From the NCBI RefSeq assembly GCF_000426245.1, contig NZ_KE384513.1, forward strand, positions 9,241 through 73,240: 64,000 bases of DNA, written 5' to 3'. Origin of the DNA: Bradyrhizobium sp. Ai1a-2 (lineage in GTDB: Bacteria; Pseudomonadota; Alphaproteobacteria; Rhizobiales; Xanthobacteraceae). Position numbers and translations under genes: made by a program. The notes below the pieces were generated by a model. The model saw only the letters and a list, made by a program, of their open reading frames with translations. It did not search any database and was not told the origin of the DNA. The number at the start of each line of letters is the position of its first letter. Position 1 is the stretch's first letter. This document shows, one piece after another, positions 34,901-42,472 of this stretch.

Positions 34901-35323
34901 GACTGCTACCTCTGTGAACCGTTCTGGGGGATGCACGTTGCCGTGGCGGATGCGGAGGCGGGCCAACTCGAGGCCGGGTTGGAAATCTTGAGGGAATTGA
35001 TCATATGGGCGCAGCAATCCGGTCAGCATTGGCTCGATGCCGAACTGCATCGCGTCCAGGGAGAACTCTTGTTGCGTCATGACGCTCCGAACCTTTCCGG
35101 TGCCGAAGATGCCTTCAACCGAGCGCTGGAAATCGCCCGACACCAACAGACGAGGACGTTCGAGTTACGCAGCGCACTTGGACTTGCGCGCTTGCACAAC
35201 ACAAATGTCCGACCCGAGGCGGTATCGGCGGTGCTCGCTCCCGTCCTCGCCGAATTCGGCGCGGGGCGGCAAGATCTTCCCGAAATCCAAGAAGCAGAAG
35301 GGCTGCTCGAGCATCGGCATTAG
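31988..35323 (+). CDS. Class III adenylate/guanylate cyclase with SAM, ATPase and TPR domains
   Basis: 1111 residues. Residues 1-60 form a sterile-alpha-motif domain (IADWLEKLGLGQYAKRFAENG). Residues about 75-245 are a class III cyclase: metal Asp in VMFCDLVGST and VGDGILAYFG, NVAARL with Asn and Arg catalytic positions. Then a STAND/AAA-type ATPase with Walker A ISGEAGIGKSRL and LIVCEDMHWAD (Walker B-like), and a long C-terminal TPR-like helical region. The expected substrate-selecting Lys is replaced by Arg (IARFVGDG). Likely a cytoplasmic signal integrator making cAMP. ATG at 31988; GTG at 31979 is possible. Confidence 0.93.
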   Translation: MQQIADWLEKLGLGQYAKRFAENGIDIGILPDLKDEDFDKLGVVLGHRRKMLRAIAELDQAELIAESARRHDAERRHLTVMFCDLVGSTALSARLDPEDMWEVIRAYRAACARVIAAYDGMIARFVGDGILAYFGYPRAHEDDAERAVRAGLDIIAAMGKLETRAEERVEVRIAIATGLVVVGDLISGGASEEQGMVGDTPNVAARLQSLAEPGVVVVSASTRQLLGDLFTFRNLGDRKVKGISNPIAVWAVEGAAASESRFEAVRTARSIGFVGRKAEIEFVLSRQQLAWQGQGQVVLISGEAGIGKSRLVATLAESLELGSHRRVRYQCSPYHTNSALHPFIAQLERAAGITSQDTPGQTLDKLEAMLALGTQQVASVTPLIAALLSITTGERYPPLGLTPAQQRRQTFAALLDQLEGLARHQPLLIVCEDMHWADATTLELFDLAVDRIRGLPILVLMTFRPEFEPPWAGLANVSLLQLERLDRQDTRALVEEVAIGRQVPREMMTQIINKTDGIPLFVEELTKMVMESGLLVESAGRYRLDNPLPPLAIPETLQDSLMARLDRLAPVKEVAQIGAAIGRDFSYTLLRCVAGRDELTLNAALAQLEQAELLLRRGTPPEASYSFKHALVQEAAYESLLKSRRQLLHKHIGDVLRDQFPSMAETEPEVVAFHFTQAGLGGVALEWWRKAGQQALKRSAYSEAIAHLGKAVAIADELPDAPDRVMSRLHLQIAYGRALRGSLGHSAPETVAAWTRARQFASGINDPVELAPIHSGLFNACLTHGEIAPMRQLADAIIDVADRRPESPVAAVVAHWTSGVTCWFGGEYLDARMHLEQALAIYGAEPDPATFKASALDLPFVVMRFLALVLWPLGAIDRARRLAAEAVSGSGEQRALAQANALVHRAVFDGLCGGMLEQTETILALGLARDHTMPLYVAAGTYLNGLAKWRAGDRMVGRTEMRRGWTLLHENDCYLCEPFWGMHVAVADAEAGQLEAGLEILRELIIWAQQSGQHWLDAELHRVQGELLLRHDAPNLSGAEDAFNRALEIARHQQTRTFELRSALGLARLHNTNVRPEAVSAVLAPVLAEFGAGRQDLPEIQEAEGLLEHRH

Positions 35324-35395
35324 CTGCTCGAGACGGTTTGTGACCCGGGCCGACCTGAGCCACGCCCGCAAGATCGCCCCCCAATCTTCGCCGCC

Positions 35396-36121
35396 TTACT
35401 CGGCCGCCATTTCGATCGCTCTTTTTTGCGTACCTTTCGGCTTCCAGATGCCGCTAAAAGACGAACCGCGTATCATCGTCCCCTGCGCAACATCGCCCCA
35501 GCAATACTCCGTGTCGCACAGATTGAACTTTTCATTTTTTGACCATTCCAGCATCCCGCCTTGGGTCGGGATACGCACCTTCATGTTGTCCCTTGCGGCG
35601 TCCGAAAGTAACAGAAACTCCGGAGTGAACAGGACCTCAGAGAAACTATGTAGAACGGACTTGTCTTTTTTCGACTTTTCTTCCCAACCAGGACCACCGC
35701 GCTCAAAAAAGGTCCCTGGCAGATCGTACCGCTCAATTGAAGCGAGATAGCTGTCCGTCCTGGTATCTTCGTTAAGCGACATATCCAGTGGCCATCTCAG
35801 CAGGATCGAAGATATGATGGCGCTCGCCCCGACGATGATAGCAACAGTCGCGAACCAGGATAACACTGTCACTTGTATCCGTGCGTTTTTTGCCAGAGGA
35901 CTGGAGCCCTCCAGCTTTTCTGTACCCATTTCGAGACTGATCACAACGAAGATGAGCAAAATAAACAATACAAGACCCGATAGAGAATAACCGGCCGTCT
36001 CAGGCTTGAATGCAAGGGCTGCCGTGGTTGCTGCAACCACCAATCCACCGGCGCCGACCGCCCATTTGTATGCCCCGGGCGTTTGCTTCTTGAACTCCTC
36101 TTCCCCTGTGCCATTTGCCAT
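35396..36121 (-). CDS. Hypothetical membrane protein
   Basis: 241 residues. N-terminal third has three hydrophobic spans (WAVGAGGLVVAATTAALAF, GYSLSGLVLFILLIFVVISLEM, VTVLSWFATVAIIVGASAIISSILL). The rest is a soluble domain, probably outside, with CDTEYCWGD (two Cys) near the C-terminus and ending KRAIEMAAE. I do not recognise the family. ATG at 36121 with GGGAGAAAG upstream. GC content seems lower than in surrounding housekeeping genes, which may mean recent gain. Convergent with the cyclase gene. Confidence 0.8.
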   Translation of the reverse strand: MANGTGEEEFKKQTPGAYKWAVGAGGLVVAATTAALAFKPETAGYSLSGLVLFILLIFVVISLEMGTEKLEGSSPLAKNARIQVTVLSWFATVAIIVGASAIISSILLRWPLDMSLNEDTRTDSYLASIERYDLPGTFFERGGPGWEEKSKKDKSVLHSFSEVLFTPEFLLLSDAARDNMKVRIPTQGGMLEWSKNEKFNLCDTEYCWGDVAQGTMIRGSSFSGIWKPKGTQKRAIEMAAE

Positions 36122-36589
36122 GCGCTTTCTCCCGCATCGCGATAGGTTTCCAATCCGGCACTGTCATCAACGGCAGTGCACGGCGGCATGGTAAATAACG
36201 ATCGTCAGCAAATGTGTGATCTGCCTCACGCCAAGCAAGGAAATGTTGGGCGGGTTTCCCCGCCTGCGTGCGTCAATTTGCATCGCAGCGCGCTGACGGT
36301 GTCGAGCTCTGCCATCTCTTCCGGCGTCAGGTGGGCATCAATCGCCTTTGTTGTCTTCGAGTTGCTTGCCCCGGGAACAAAGCTATTCAGGTAACCCCAG
36401 TTCAAGATCAGCAACGGCGGCATTGGATTCGCCCTGCCAGTACAGCACAGTGAATTGGCTCCATGGCCACCACAAAAAATGACCGCGCGGTGAAGATATG
36501 GCCTCCCGCAGCTTGATCTAAATCAATCGTCCTGCCCCGACATTTCATGTCTATTTCCTTGGTCGATTTCGGCCGAGGGGGTCAAGGCT
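36122..36589. other. Intergenic region with possible aldo/keto reductase relic
   Basis: 468 bp. It carries the promoter side of the minus-strand membrane-protein gene and the relic listed at 36226-36423. Nothing else is supported. Confidence 0.4.
36226..36423 (-). pseudogene. Possible C-terminal fragment of an aldo/keto reductase
   Basis: The frame contains FVPGASNSKTTKAIDAHLTPEEMAELD, which resembles the end of aldo/keto reductases (IPGT…N…A…LTAEDLARLD). The catalytic core is absent. Short length and only partial match make this a weak relic call. Confidence 0.3.
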
Positions 36590-36847
36590 TTGTCATTTTC
36601 AGCATCGAGACAGAGGATCAACTGGCTTGGCCTCTTGTTGTGCGTTGCAATTTCGCTTGCTGGTCAGAATGCCGTTGCCAAGAACCGATTGACGGACCCT
36701 CTGAAGATTGCACGTGAATGCAAAAGCGAGGCGGAGAAGTTTTGCAAGGAAGTGCGTCCCGGTGGGCAACGCATCACGGCTTGCCTCAAAGGGAAGATCG
36801 CCGAACTGTCATCTGCGTGCAAGACGGCGCTCAGGTCCACGGAATAG
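36590..36847 (+). CDS. Small secreted cysteine-rich repeat protein
   Basis: 85 residues starting at TTG (no internal Met). Signal peptide: WLGLLLCVAISLAGQNAVA-KN. The mature 55 residues carry one Cys-rich repeat of the type found in Golgi apparatus protein 1 (PF00839-like): ECKSEAEKFCKEVRPGGQRI, then ACLKGKIAELSSAC. Four Cys probably make two disulfides in the periplasm. GAGGGGG lies upstream. Function unknown. Followed after about 90 bp by another small gene in the same direction. Confidence 0.75.
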   Translation: MSFSASRQRINWLGLLLCVAISLAGQNAVAKNRLTDPLKIARECKSEAEKFCKEVRPGGQRITACLKGKIAELSSACKTALRSTE

Positions 36848-36939
36848 GAGGTGTCCACATCTCGCGACCGCCAAGGCCATTCGCGAGCGAGCAAGGCCGC
36901 AGGCCATCGTTATCGTCACGCCAAGAGTGGAGAAACCCG

Positions 36940-37203
36940 ATGTGGGTCCTCATGTACGTCTTTTCCTACTCAGTCAGTCCGGCCGCTACAAACGACAAAG
37001 CGGAATGGAGGCTTCGTCCCACCGTGGTATTTCAGGAATTCTCGAACGAAGAGAGATGCAGGACGGCCAAAGCGACCCTTGAAGGCAGTCTAAAGGACGC
37101 AGGCGCAAAGTTACGGAGCGGTCTGGAAGACTTGAAGACCCTGGGTAAGGCCGACCCAACTCAGATCATCATCGCCTACAATGTGGAATGCCTTCCGAAA
37201 TAA
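36940..37203 (+). CDS. Small hypothetical protein
   Basis: 87 residues starting MWVLMYVFSYSVSP; the first 15 residues are hydrophobic but short for a signal peptide. Then a soluble part with VVFQEFSNEERCRTAKATLEGSLKDAGAKL, with pattern of the type seen in small Bradyrhizobium proteins that may have a Cys near the C-terminus (NVECLPK), possibly paired with the earlier Cys. ATG at 36940 has GGAG nine bases upstream. No family recognised. Confidence 0.6.
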   Translation: MWVLMYVFSYSVSPAATNDKAEWRLRPTVVFQEFSNEERCRTAKATLEGSLKDAGAKLRSGLEDLKTLGKADPTQIIIAYNVECLPK

Positions 37204-37222
37204 GAGAGAGCGGATGGGCACG

Positions 37223-37408
37223 CTAGTGATCCGGCTTTCTGTCTTGACCTTCAACAAGTTCATATATGGGAACGTGGGTGCATTCCGACCACGACTCCAG
37301 CGCGGCTCCGCAGACCGCGCAGATCGCGTCACCCGTATGCGGCACCAAGAACTTCTCTTCGGTGCGTCTGTACTCGGCGCCGCAATTGCAATGAACAATT
37401 GTCGCCAT
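37223..37408 (-). CDS. Small zinc-ribbon-like protein
   Basis: 61 residues. Two Cys-pair knuckles, VHCNCGAEY and ICAVCGAALESW, with a His in PHTGD between, suggest one zinc ribbon. Such proteins may bind nucleic acid or partners. ATG at 37408 with GGGG upstream. Convergent with the previous small gene, 19 bp between stops. No named family. Confidence 0.65.
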   Translation of the reverse strand: MATIVHCNCGAEYRRTEEKFLVPHTGDAICAVCGAALESWSECTHVPIYELVEGQDRKPDH

Positions 37409-37657
37409 ACCCCAACTATGCGCCTGGGAACGTGAATTTGCTATCAGAACGCCACAACAAAAATATGGCCCAGTCTATGGGCGCGCCTGGCGGGCACTCT
37501 CGGCGGCCATCCTTATTTTGACGCCGGCCCAAGTGACGAAACGCAACACAGGTTCGTGAAGGGTCAGTGTTCCTTCCGTGGTTCTCCGGCCCTCAACGAA
37601 AATCCGGTGCTATAAGAAAGGGTCTGGTTTTGTTTGCGTCGGCTGAGGGGCGGGACA

Positions 37658-37876
37658 ATGCCAATCAATCGGGTATTGAAAGACAAGCGCGCGCCGGAAG
37701 AAATCGAACTTTTGAACAAGGCCTTCAACCAGGCTCTAAACTTGCTGGGCGTGGTTGATCGCAACGACCCGTTTTGCGATATGGTCGCTCGCAAGGTTAT
37801 CGAGGTCCGCGCGACAGGCATAAGCGAGCCGCGAAAGATCGCGGAAATGGCCGTGGTCCGGATTGGCCTTCGGTAG
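37658..37876 (+). CDS. Small conserved-looking hypothetical protein
   Basis: 72 residues starting MPINRVLKDKRAPEEIELLNKAF, predicted all-helical, without signal or membrane segment. ATG at 37658 follows GGGCGGGA. It has good alphaproteobacterial codon use. I do not recognise the family; a DNA- or protein-binding helical protein is possible. Confidence 0.6.
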   Translation: MPINRVLKDKRAPEEIELLNKAFNQALNLLGVVDRNDPFCDMVARKVIEVRATGISEPRKIAEMAVVRIGLR

Positions 37877-38066
37877 GGCTGGCCGCTCGTAGTGCGGCTC
37901 GCGACGCTGAACGGGCTCGAAAGGGCACATCGATGTGCGCTTTCAGTCATCAAATCGCCGCGCCAGCGAAGTACGCAACCAATATTATCTTCGGCCGTTC
38001 ATTTTTGTACTGAGCCTCGCTAGAGGCCCGTCCTCAAAAATTCACAGTGCACAGCAGGAGGCATTC

Positions 38067-38249
38067 ATGCCGATTCCTGAACGTGTGGTACAGGTCGGGG
38101 AACTACTGGATGTCGGCGCAATGTTTGCCCTGCTGATCGTTGGGACAATTTTTGCGAACATTGAGGATTATCGTCACCGCAAGACACTCACGCGGGAACA
38201 ACTCGACGAGTACCTCGAAGAAGATCGGCGTGAAATGAACATCTGGTGA
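38067..38249 (+). CDS. Small single-span membrane protein
   Basis: 60 residues: one membrane helix (LDVGAMFALLIVGTIFANI) followed by a charged cytoplasmic helix (DYRHRKTLTREQLDEYLEEDRREMNIW). AGGAGG six bases before the ATG is a near-perfect ribosome site, the best evidence that it is translated. No family recognised. Possibly a regulator of a larger membrane protein, as many such small proteins are. Confidence 0.7.
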   Translation: MPIPERVVQVGELLDVGAMFALLIVGTIFANIEDYRHRKTLTREQLDEYLEEDRREMNIW

Positions 38250-38381
38250 CACCGCCAGCCCCAATCGGCTGACAAGCATGCGAAACCTGAACAGCTGTTC
38301 AATAAAGTTCCTGCCCAGTTCCTGCAACACCCGATGCCCGCAGCTGTTGTCCCCTGCACGAACGATGCAAAGGAGGAACGG

Positions 38382-38624
38382 ATGAAGAAGCTCACTTACG
38401 CTCTTGCAGCGGCAGCGACGCTTGCAATCGGTGTCCCGACCATCGCTAATGCGGCCGGTTTTGGCGTCTATGTTGGCGGCGACCGCGGCTATTATGGCGA
38501 CCGCTATGATGGCCCTCGCGTACGCTTCTACGATCATGACCGCGGTTGGCACCATGGCTGGTACCGTCACGGCTACTACGGTGACCGCGATGTCGTGATC
38601 CGTCATCACCGCTGGGATGATTAG
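38382..38624 (+). CDS. Small secreted Gly/Tyr/Arg/His-rich protein
   Basis: 80 residues. Signal peptide KKLTYALAAAATLAIGVPTIANA. The mature 56 residues are rich in Gly, Tyr, Asp, Arg and His (GDRGYYGDRYDG, RGWHHGWYRHGYYGDRD). AAGGAGGAA before the ATG and a strong terminator after the stop show a monocistronic gene. Similar proteins are abundant in Rhizobiales; role unknown, perhaps envelope or metal related. Confidence 0.8.
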   Translation: MKKLTYALAAAATLAIGVPTIANAAGFGVYVGGDRGYYGDRYDGPRVRFYDHDRGWHHGWYRHGYYGDRDVVIRHHRWDD

Positions 38625-38648
38625 CAACCCACTATAATCCAGCAACGA

Positions 38649-38674
38649 AGGCCTCGCTTCGGCGAGGCCTTTTT
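38649..38674 (+). terminator. Rho-independent terminator
   Basis: AGGCCTCGC (38649-38657), TTCG tetraloop, GCGAGGCCT then TTTTT. It lies 25 bp after the stop of the small secreted protein gene. Confidence 0.92.
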
Positions 38675-38791
38675 GCGTTCCTGCCGTCCACGGTGGCTGC
38701 GCTATTGAGGCTTCGACAGTTTGCACAAGACTTCCGCAAGCGGCCGTAAGCTGCTTTGATAGGCCAAACAATCATGGCGGGAGGTATTGCG

Positions 38792-40009
38792 GTGACTGAC
38801 GGATTTGGTAGCTGCGGTGCGGCGCGGCCGAGGCTTTTCCAGCCGCTGACAATTCGGGCCCTCACGTTGAAGAACCGGCTCGTCGTGCCACCGATGGTCC
38901 ATTACCGCTGCGACCCCGGCAACACTTGCGGCACTTTCCACGTTGTACATCTCGGCCGCTATGCGCTCGGCGGCTTCGGGCTGGTCTTTGTCGAGGCAAC
39001 CGCCGTCGAGGACGTCGGTCTCATCAATGAGAATGATCTTGGCATTTGGAATGAGGCCCAGGCCGAAAGTTTCAAACCATTGATCGAGTTCATGCGGCGC
39101 CAGGACACGGCGATCGGCATCCAGCTCGCCCATGGCGGACGGAAGTCATCCTCGCAGACCGCTATGCAGGGCATGGGGCCACTGACTGAGGAAAATATCA
39201 AGGCGGGTGCAAAGGTCTGGCAGCCGGTGGGACCGACAGCCGAGCCAGTAGCAGCAGGCTGGCTAGCGCCGCGGCAGCTGACGACAGCCGAGTGCCGGGC
39301 GATGCCCGCGACCTGGGCCAACGCCGCGCGCAATGCGGTGAAGGCCGGCTTCGACCTGATTGAGATCCACATGGCGCATGGCTATCTGCTCGCGTCCTTT
39401 CTGTCGCCGGTGTCCAATACACGCAACGATGAATATGGCGGCGACCGTGCCGGACGCATGCGCCTGCCGCTGGAGATCGTCGAGGCCGTGCGACGTGAAA
39501 TGCCGGCTTCCATGCCACTGTTCGCGCGCGTCTCATCCGTCGACGGCACGAAGGAAGGCTGGAACATGGATGACACGGTGGCGCTTGCGCACGAGTTGAA
39601 GGCACGCGGGGTTGACGTGATCGACTGTTCTTCGGGAGGAATTGCAGGGGCCGCAACGGCGGCGCAGGTTACGCGCAGCCTTGGGTTTCAGGTCCCGTTC
39701 GCCGCGAGGGTTCGAAAGGAAGCCAACATCGCCACGATGGCCGTCGGCCTCATTCTCGAGGCGCAACAGGCAGAAGTCATCCTTGAGAGCGGTCAGGCCG
39801 ATCTCATCGCGGTCGGCCGACAGTCGCAGTACAATCCCAACATCGCCCATCACTGGTCTCACGATCTCGGCATCAACAGCCGCTTCGAGGACTGGACCCC
39901 GGAGTATGGATGGTGGCTCGAGAAGCGGATCAGAACGATGCAAGGCTTTGCCACGCCGACTGGCAGCGTCACACGTTCCTCCCCGGAGCATGGAGCTGAG
40001 CAATCATGA
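38792..40009 (+). CDS. NADH:flavin oxidoreductase, Old Yellow Enzyme family
   Basis: 405 residues, FMN TIM barrel. Family features: RLFQPLTIRALTLKNRLVVPPM at the N-terminus, IQLAHGGRKSS, the flavin/active-site HMAHGYLLASFLSPVSNTRNDEYGG, and VGRQSQYNP near the end. These reduce activated double bonds. The GTG start at 38792 has GGGAGG seven bases before it and is preferred, but an in-frame ATG at 38774 is possible. Physiological substrate unknown. Confidence 0.92.
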   Translation: MTDGFGSCGAARPRLFQPLTIRALTLKNRLVVPPMVHYRCDPGNTCGTFHVVHLGRYALGGFGLVFVEATAVEDVGLINENDLGIWNEAQAESFKPLIEFMRRQDTAIGIQLAHGGRKSSSQTAMQGMGPLTEENIKAGAKVWQPVGPTAEPVAAGWLAPRQLTTAECRAMPATWANAARNAVKAGFDLIEIHMAHGYLLASFLSPVSNTRNDEYGGDRAGRMRLPLEIVEAVRREMPASMPLFARVSSVDGTKEGWNMDDTVALAHELKARGVDVIDCSSGGIAGAATAAQVTRSLGFQVPFAARVRKEANIATMAVGLILEAQQAEVILESGQADLIAVGRQSQYNPNIAHHWSHDLGINSRFEDWTPEYGWWLEKRIRTMQGFATPTGSVTRSSPEHGAEQS

Positions 40010-40058
40010 CGTTTTCGAGCGCTGAGCGATCAAGCGGCCTGCCGCGGCGGGCCGCGTC

Positions 40059-41600
40059 TTACCACCAGCGCGGTTGCATCGGTTGATAGTTTTGGCCGGC
40101 GCGCGGACGCGGATTGCCGGGTTGGGAGTTCCAATTGGGCTGAAAAAAGAAGCCGAAGCCGTTGTTGCCCCAGTCGTTGCCGCTGGCAACCGGGACATCG
40201 ACGACTGTAGGCCGGCGCATTTTGAAGCCGCCCTGGGGCTGGTCGTTCAGCACCGCGACGAACTCGGTGCGATAGTTGGTCTCGCGGCTCAGCGGCTCGT
40301 CCGAGACGATGATCGAGGATCGCGGCAATGCAGTCGGCGCAATCCGATCGAGCACATCCTGCGGGATGGCGATGCGGTCGAGCGCATTCTTGGCGTCGTC
40401 GCCGTTTTCGATCGTGACCGCGGTCCAGCGCAGGCCCGCGTCGTTGCGCGCCATCGCCGTGAACACATGCGTGCCGATCCGCTTGTCGGGATCGCGGATC
40501 GTAACCGGAACCTCAATGGTCGCATCGAACACCTCGCCTCCGTCCGGCCACTGCTTGTGAGTGTTGCGCCGCACGTAAAGCTTCTGCGTCGCGCGGCTGA
40601 CGTAGACGGAGACCGGCTCGAGCGCCAGCTTCGCCTCGCTCGCCGCCTTGGCGGTGTCGGCCTTCCTGGTCTGAGCCGCTTTGATGGCGTCCTTTGCGGC
40701 GGCGGCAGCAGCAAGCTTCGACTTCGCGTCGGCCTTGGCGGTGTCGAGCTGTGTCCCCGCTTCCGCGGCCTTATTGGCGGCCTTCTCCCTCTGCTCACTG
40801 GCCTGCGCCTTGGCCTGGTCCGTGTTTGCGGCGGCGAGCTTCTTGTCGGCGGATGCGAGCTCGGCGTCGGCGCGCGCCTTGAGCCCTTCCAGCTTGCGCA
40901 GCGACGCCGTGAGCGATGCTGCCTCGCGCGCCGCTGTCGCGGCGGCTTTCTTCGCTTCGTCGGCTGTCCTGGCGGCCTCCTCCGCCTCGCGGACGAGCGC
41001 CTCGGCACGCGCCGGAGCAGCCGCGACGGCCTTCGCGTTCGGCACGAATAGCGCCGGATGGGAAAACTCGACCGGGTCCGCGTCGTTCGGCGAGATGATC
41101 ACCCGCATACCGATCCGCGTCTTGTCGAACAAATTCTCCGCAAAGTCGTAGGGCATCCGCACGCAGCCATGCGAGGCCGCATACCCGGGCAGCGGCCCGC
41201 CGTGCAGCGCGATGCCGTTCCAGGTGATGCGCTGCATGTTCGGCATCCAGGCATCATCGTAGAGGGTCGAGTGATGGTCCTTGTCCTTCTCGATGACGGC
41301 GAAGATGCCGGCAGGCGTCTCGCGTCCCTTGGTGCCGGTCGACACCGGCGCGCGCAGGATCCAGCCCTCGGAGTCGTAAAAAGTGACCTGCTGGGTCTTG
41401 ATCGACACAATCGCCATGATCGGCTCGCCTGCTTCGCGCGGCGCCGTCGCCTCGGTGGGCGGCGCGGGGCGCGCCTGTCTCGCCGCGGCGTCGCCGGTCA
41501 GCGCCGCCAGTGCAGCCATCGCGGCGAGCGTCACAATGGCGGGCTTCCCCCAATGCCGCGCCTCTACGGTGGATTGCGCCGTCATGAACCGATTTGCCAT
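40059..41600 (-). CDS. L,D-transpeptidase with coiled-coil insert and second degenerate domain
   Basis: 513 residues. Signal sequence (AIVTLAAMAALAALTGDAAA) then a YkuD domain: the catalytic motif HGGPLPGYAASHGCVRM has the His and Cys needed for L,D-cross-linking of peptidoglycan. Next is an Ala/Lys/Glu-rich coiled coil of about 130 residues, then a second region starting VYVSRATQKLYVRRN with VPVTIRDPDKRIGTHVF that looks like another YkuD-like fold without the SHGC motif. ATG at 41600 chosen; ATG at 41585 is alternative. Periplasmic or outer-membrane-proximal envelope enzyme. Confidence 0.9.
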   Translation of the reverse strand: MANRFMTAQSTVEARHWGKPAIVTLAAMAALAALTGDAAARQARPAPPTEATAPREAGEPIMAIVSIKTQQVTFYDSEGWILRAPVSTGTKGRETPAGIFAVIEKDKDHHSTLYDDAWMPNMQRITWNGIALHGGPLPGYAASHGCVRMPYDFAENLFDKTRIGMRVIISPNDADPVEFSHPALFVPNAKAVAAAPARAEALVREAEEAARTADEAKKAAATAAREAASLTASLRKLEGLKARADAELASADKKLAAANTDQAKAQASEQREKAANKAAEAGTQLDTAKADAKSKLAAAAAAKDAIKAAQTRKADTAKAASEAKLALEPVSVYVSRATQKLYVRRNTHKQWPDGGEVFDATIEVPVTIRDPDKRIGTHVFTAMARNDAGLRWTAVTIENGDDAKNALDRIAIPQDVLDRIAPTALPRSSIIVSDEPLSRETNYRTEFVAVLNDQPQGGFKMRRPTVVDVPVASGNDWGNNGFGFFFQPNWNSQPGNPRPRAGQNYQPMQPRWW

Positions 41601-42134
41601 GTCATGTCCCGGTTGAAGTGCCCGTCCGCCCTTGCGCCCATCAAGGATCGACGACCAGCTTATTCGACTCGCCCCGACACGGCTAGACCGACCCGACGTC
41701 GGCTGTTGGCCCGCAGCCAACCTGGGCCTCCGGCCGCCGAAGTCCGCTTTCACAATAACGTCGGCTTCTGACCTGCCGTCGAGATAGGCGAGTCATAACG
41801 CGCTCTTTGAATTTGTGCTTTTGGGCGACACCGAGGCGCCAAGCTACGCCGCAACGAACCACACCAGCAGCACTACTGCTGTAACATCTTCGGTCCGCGC
41901 TGAAATCGTGCCGTAACCGGTCCGGACTATCCCGCCAACCCCCTGCGGCATGGTCCGTGTGAGCGATGTCATGCTTTGCGCAGAATTGCCCGGAGGCGCT
42001 GCGCAAGTCTGCACACGGGGAGGTTTGGGGATGATCGGAAACTCATCCACCATGCCCAGCAATTCTCTTACCCGATGAGCCTCCCGGTGTCTCACGACAG
42101 ACATCGTTTGGATCATCGGGACTGGAAGACGCCA
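41601..42134. other. Intergenic region, no gene seen
   Basis: 534 bp between divergent genes. Several open frames cross it but none has a plausible start with a known domain. Promoters for the L,D-transpeptidase and the SemiSWEET-like gene are expected. No repeats recognised. Confidence 0.4.
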
Positions 42135-42452
42135 ATGATCCTCGGTGATGTCGCCTACTACTCGTTCACGATCTGCAACGTGCTCCGACTGGTTTCGTAT
42201 CTGCCGCAAATTCACAAGATCGCGCGCGACACCAATGGTGCCACCGCGATTTCCTATTCAACCTGGATTCTCTGGTTGGCCGCAAATGCATCAACGGCCG
42301 TCTATTCCGTTTCCAATTTGGGTGATGCCACCATGGCATGGACCAATGGGCTCAATGCACTGTGTTGCGTAATCGTGATCATGCTGACCGCGCTCAAGCG
42401 GCGTCAGTTTCACTCCCAAATCGCGAATTACCGAACGCCTGCGATGAAGTGA
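42135..42452 (+). CDS. SemiSWEET / PQ-loop small transporter-like protein
   Basis: 105 residues with three hydrophobic spans and the PQ-loop motif YLPQIHKIARDTNGATAISYSTWILW in the first helix pair, as in bacterial SemiSWEET sugar transporters and PQ-loop proteins, which work as dimers. ATG at 42135 has GGAAG upstream. C-terminal tail is short and polar. Substrate cannot be inferred. Confidence 0.85.
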   Translation: MILGDVAYYSFTICNVLRLVSYLPQIHKIARDTNGATAISYSTWILWLAANASTAVYSVSNLGDATMAWTNGLNALCCVIVIMLTALKRRQFHSQIANYRTPAMK

Positions 42453-42472
42453 TGCTCCATCACGTAACTCAT

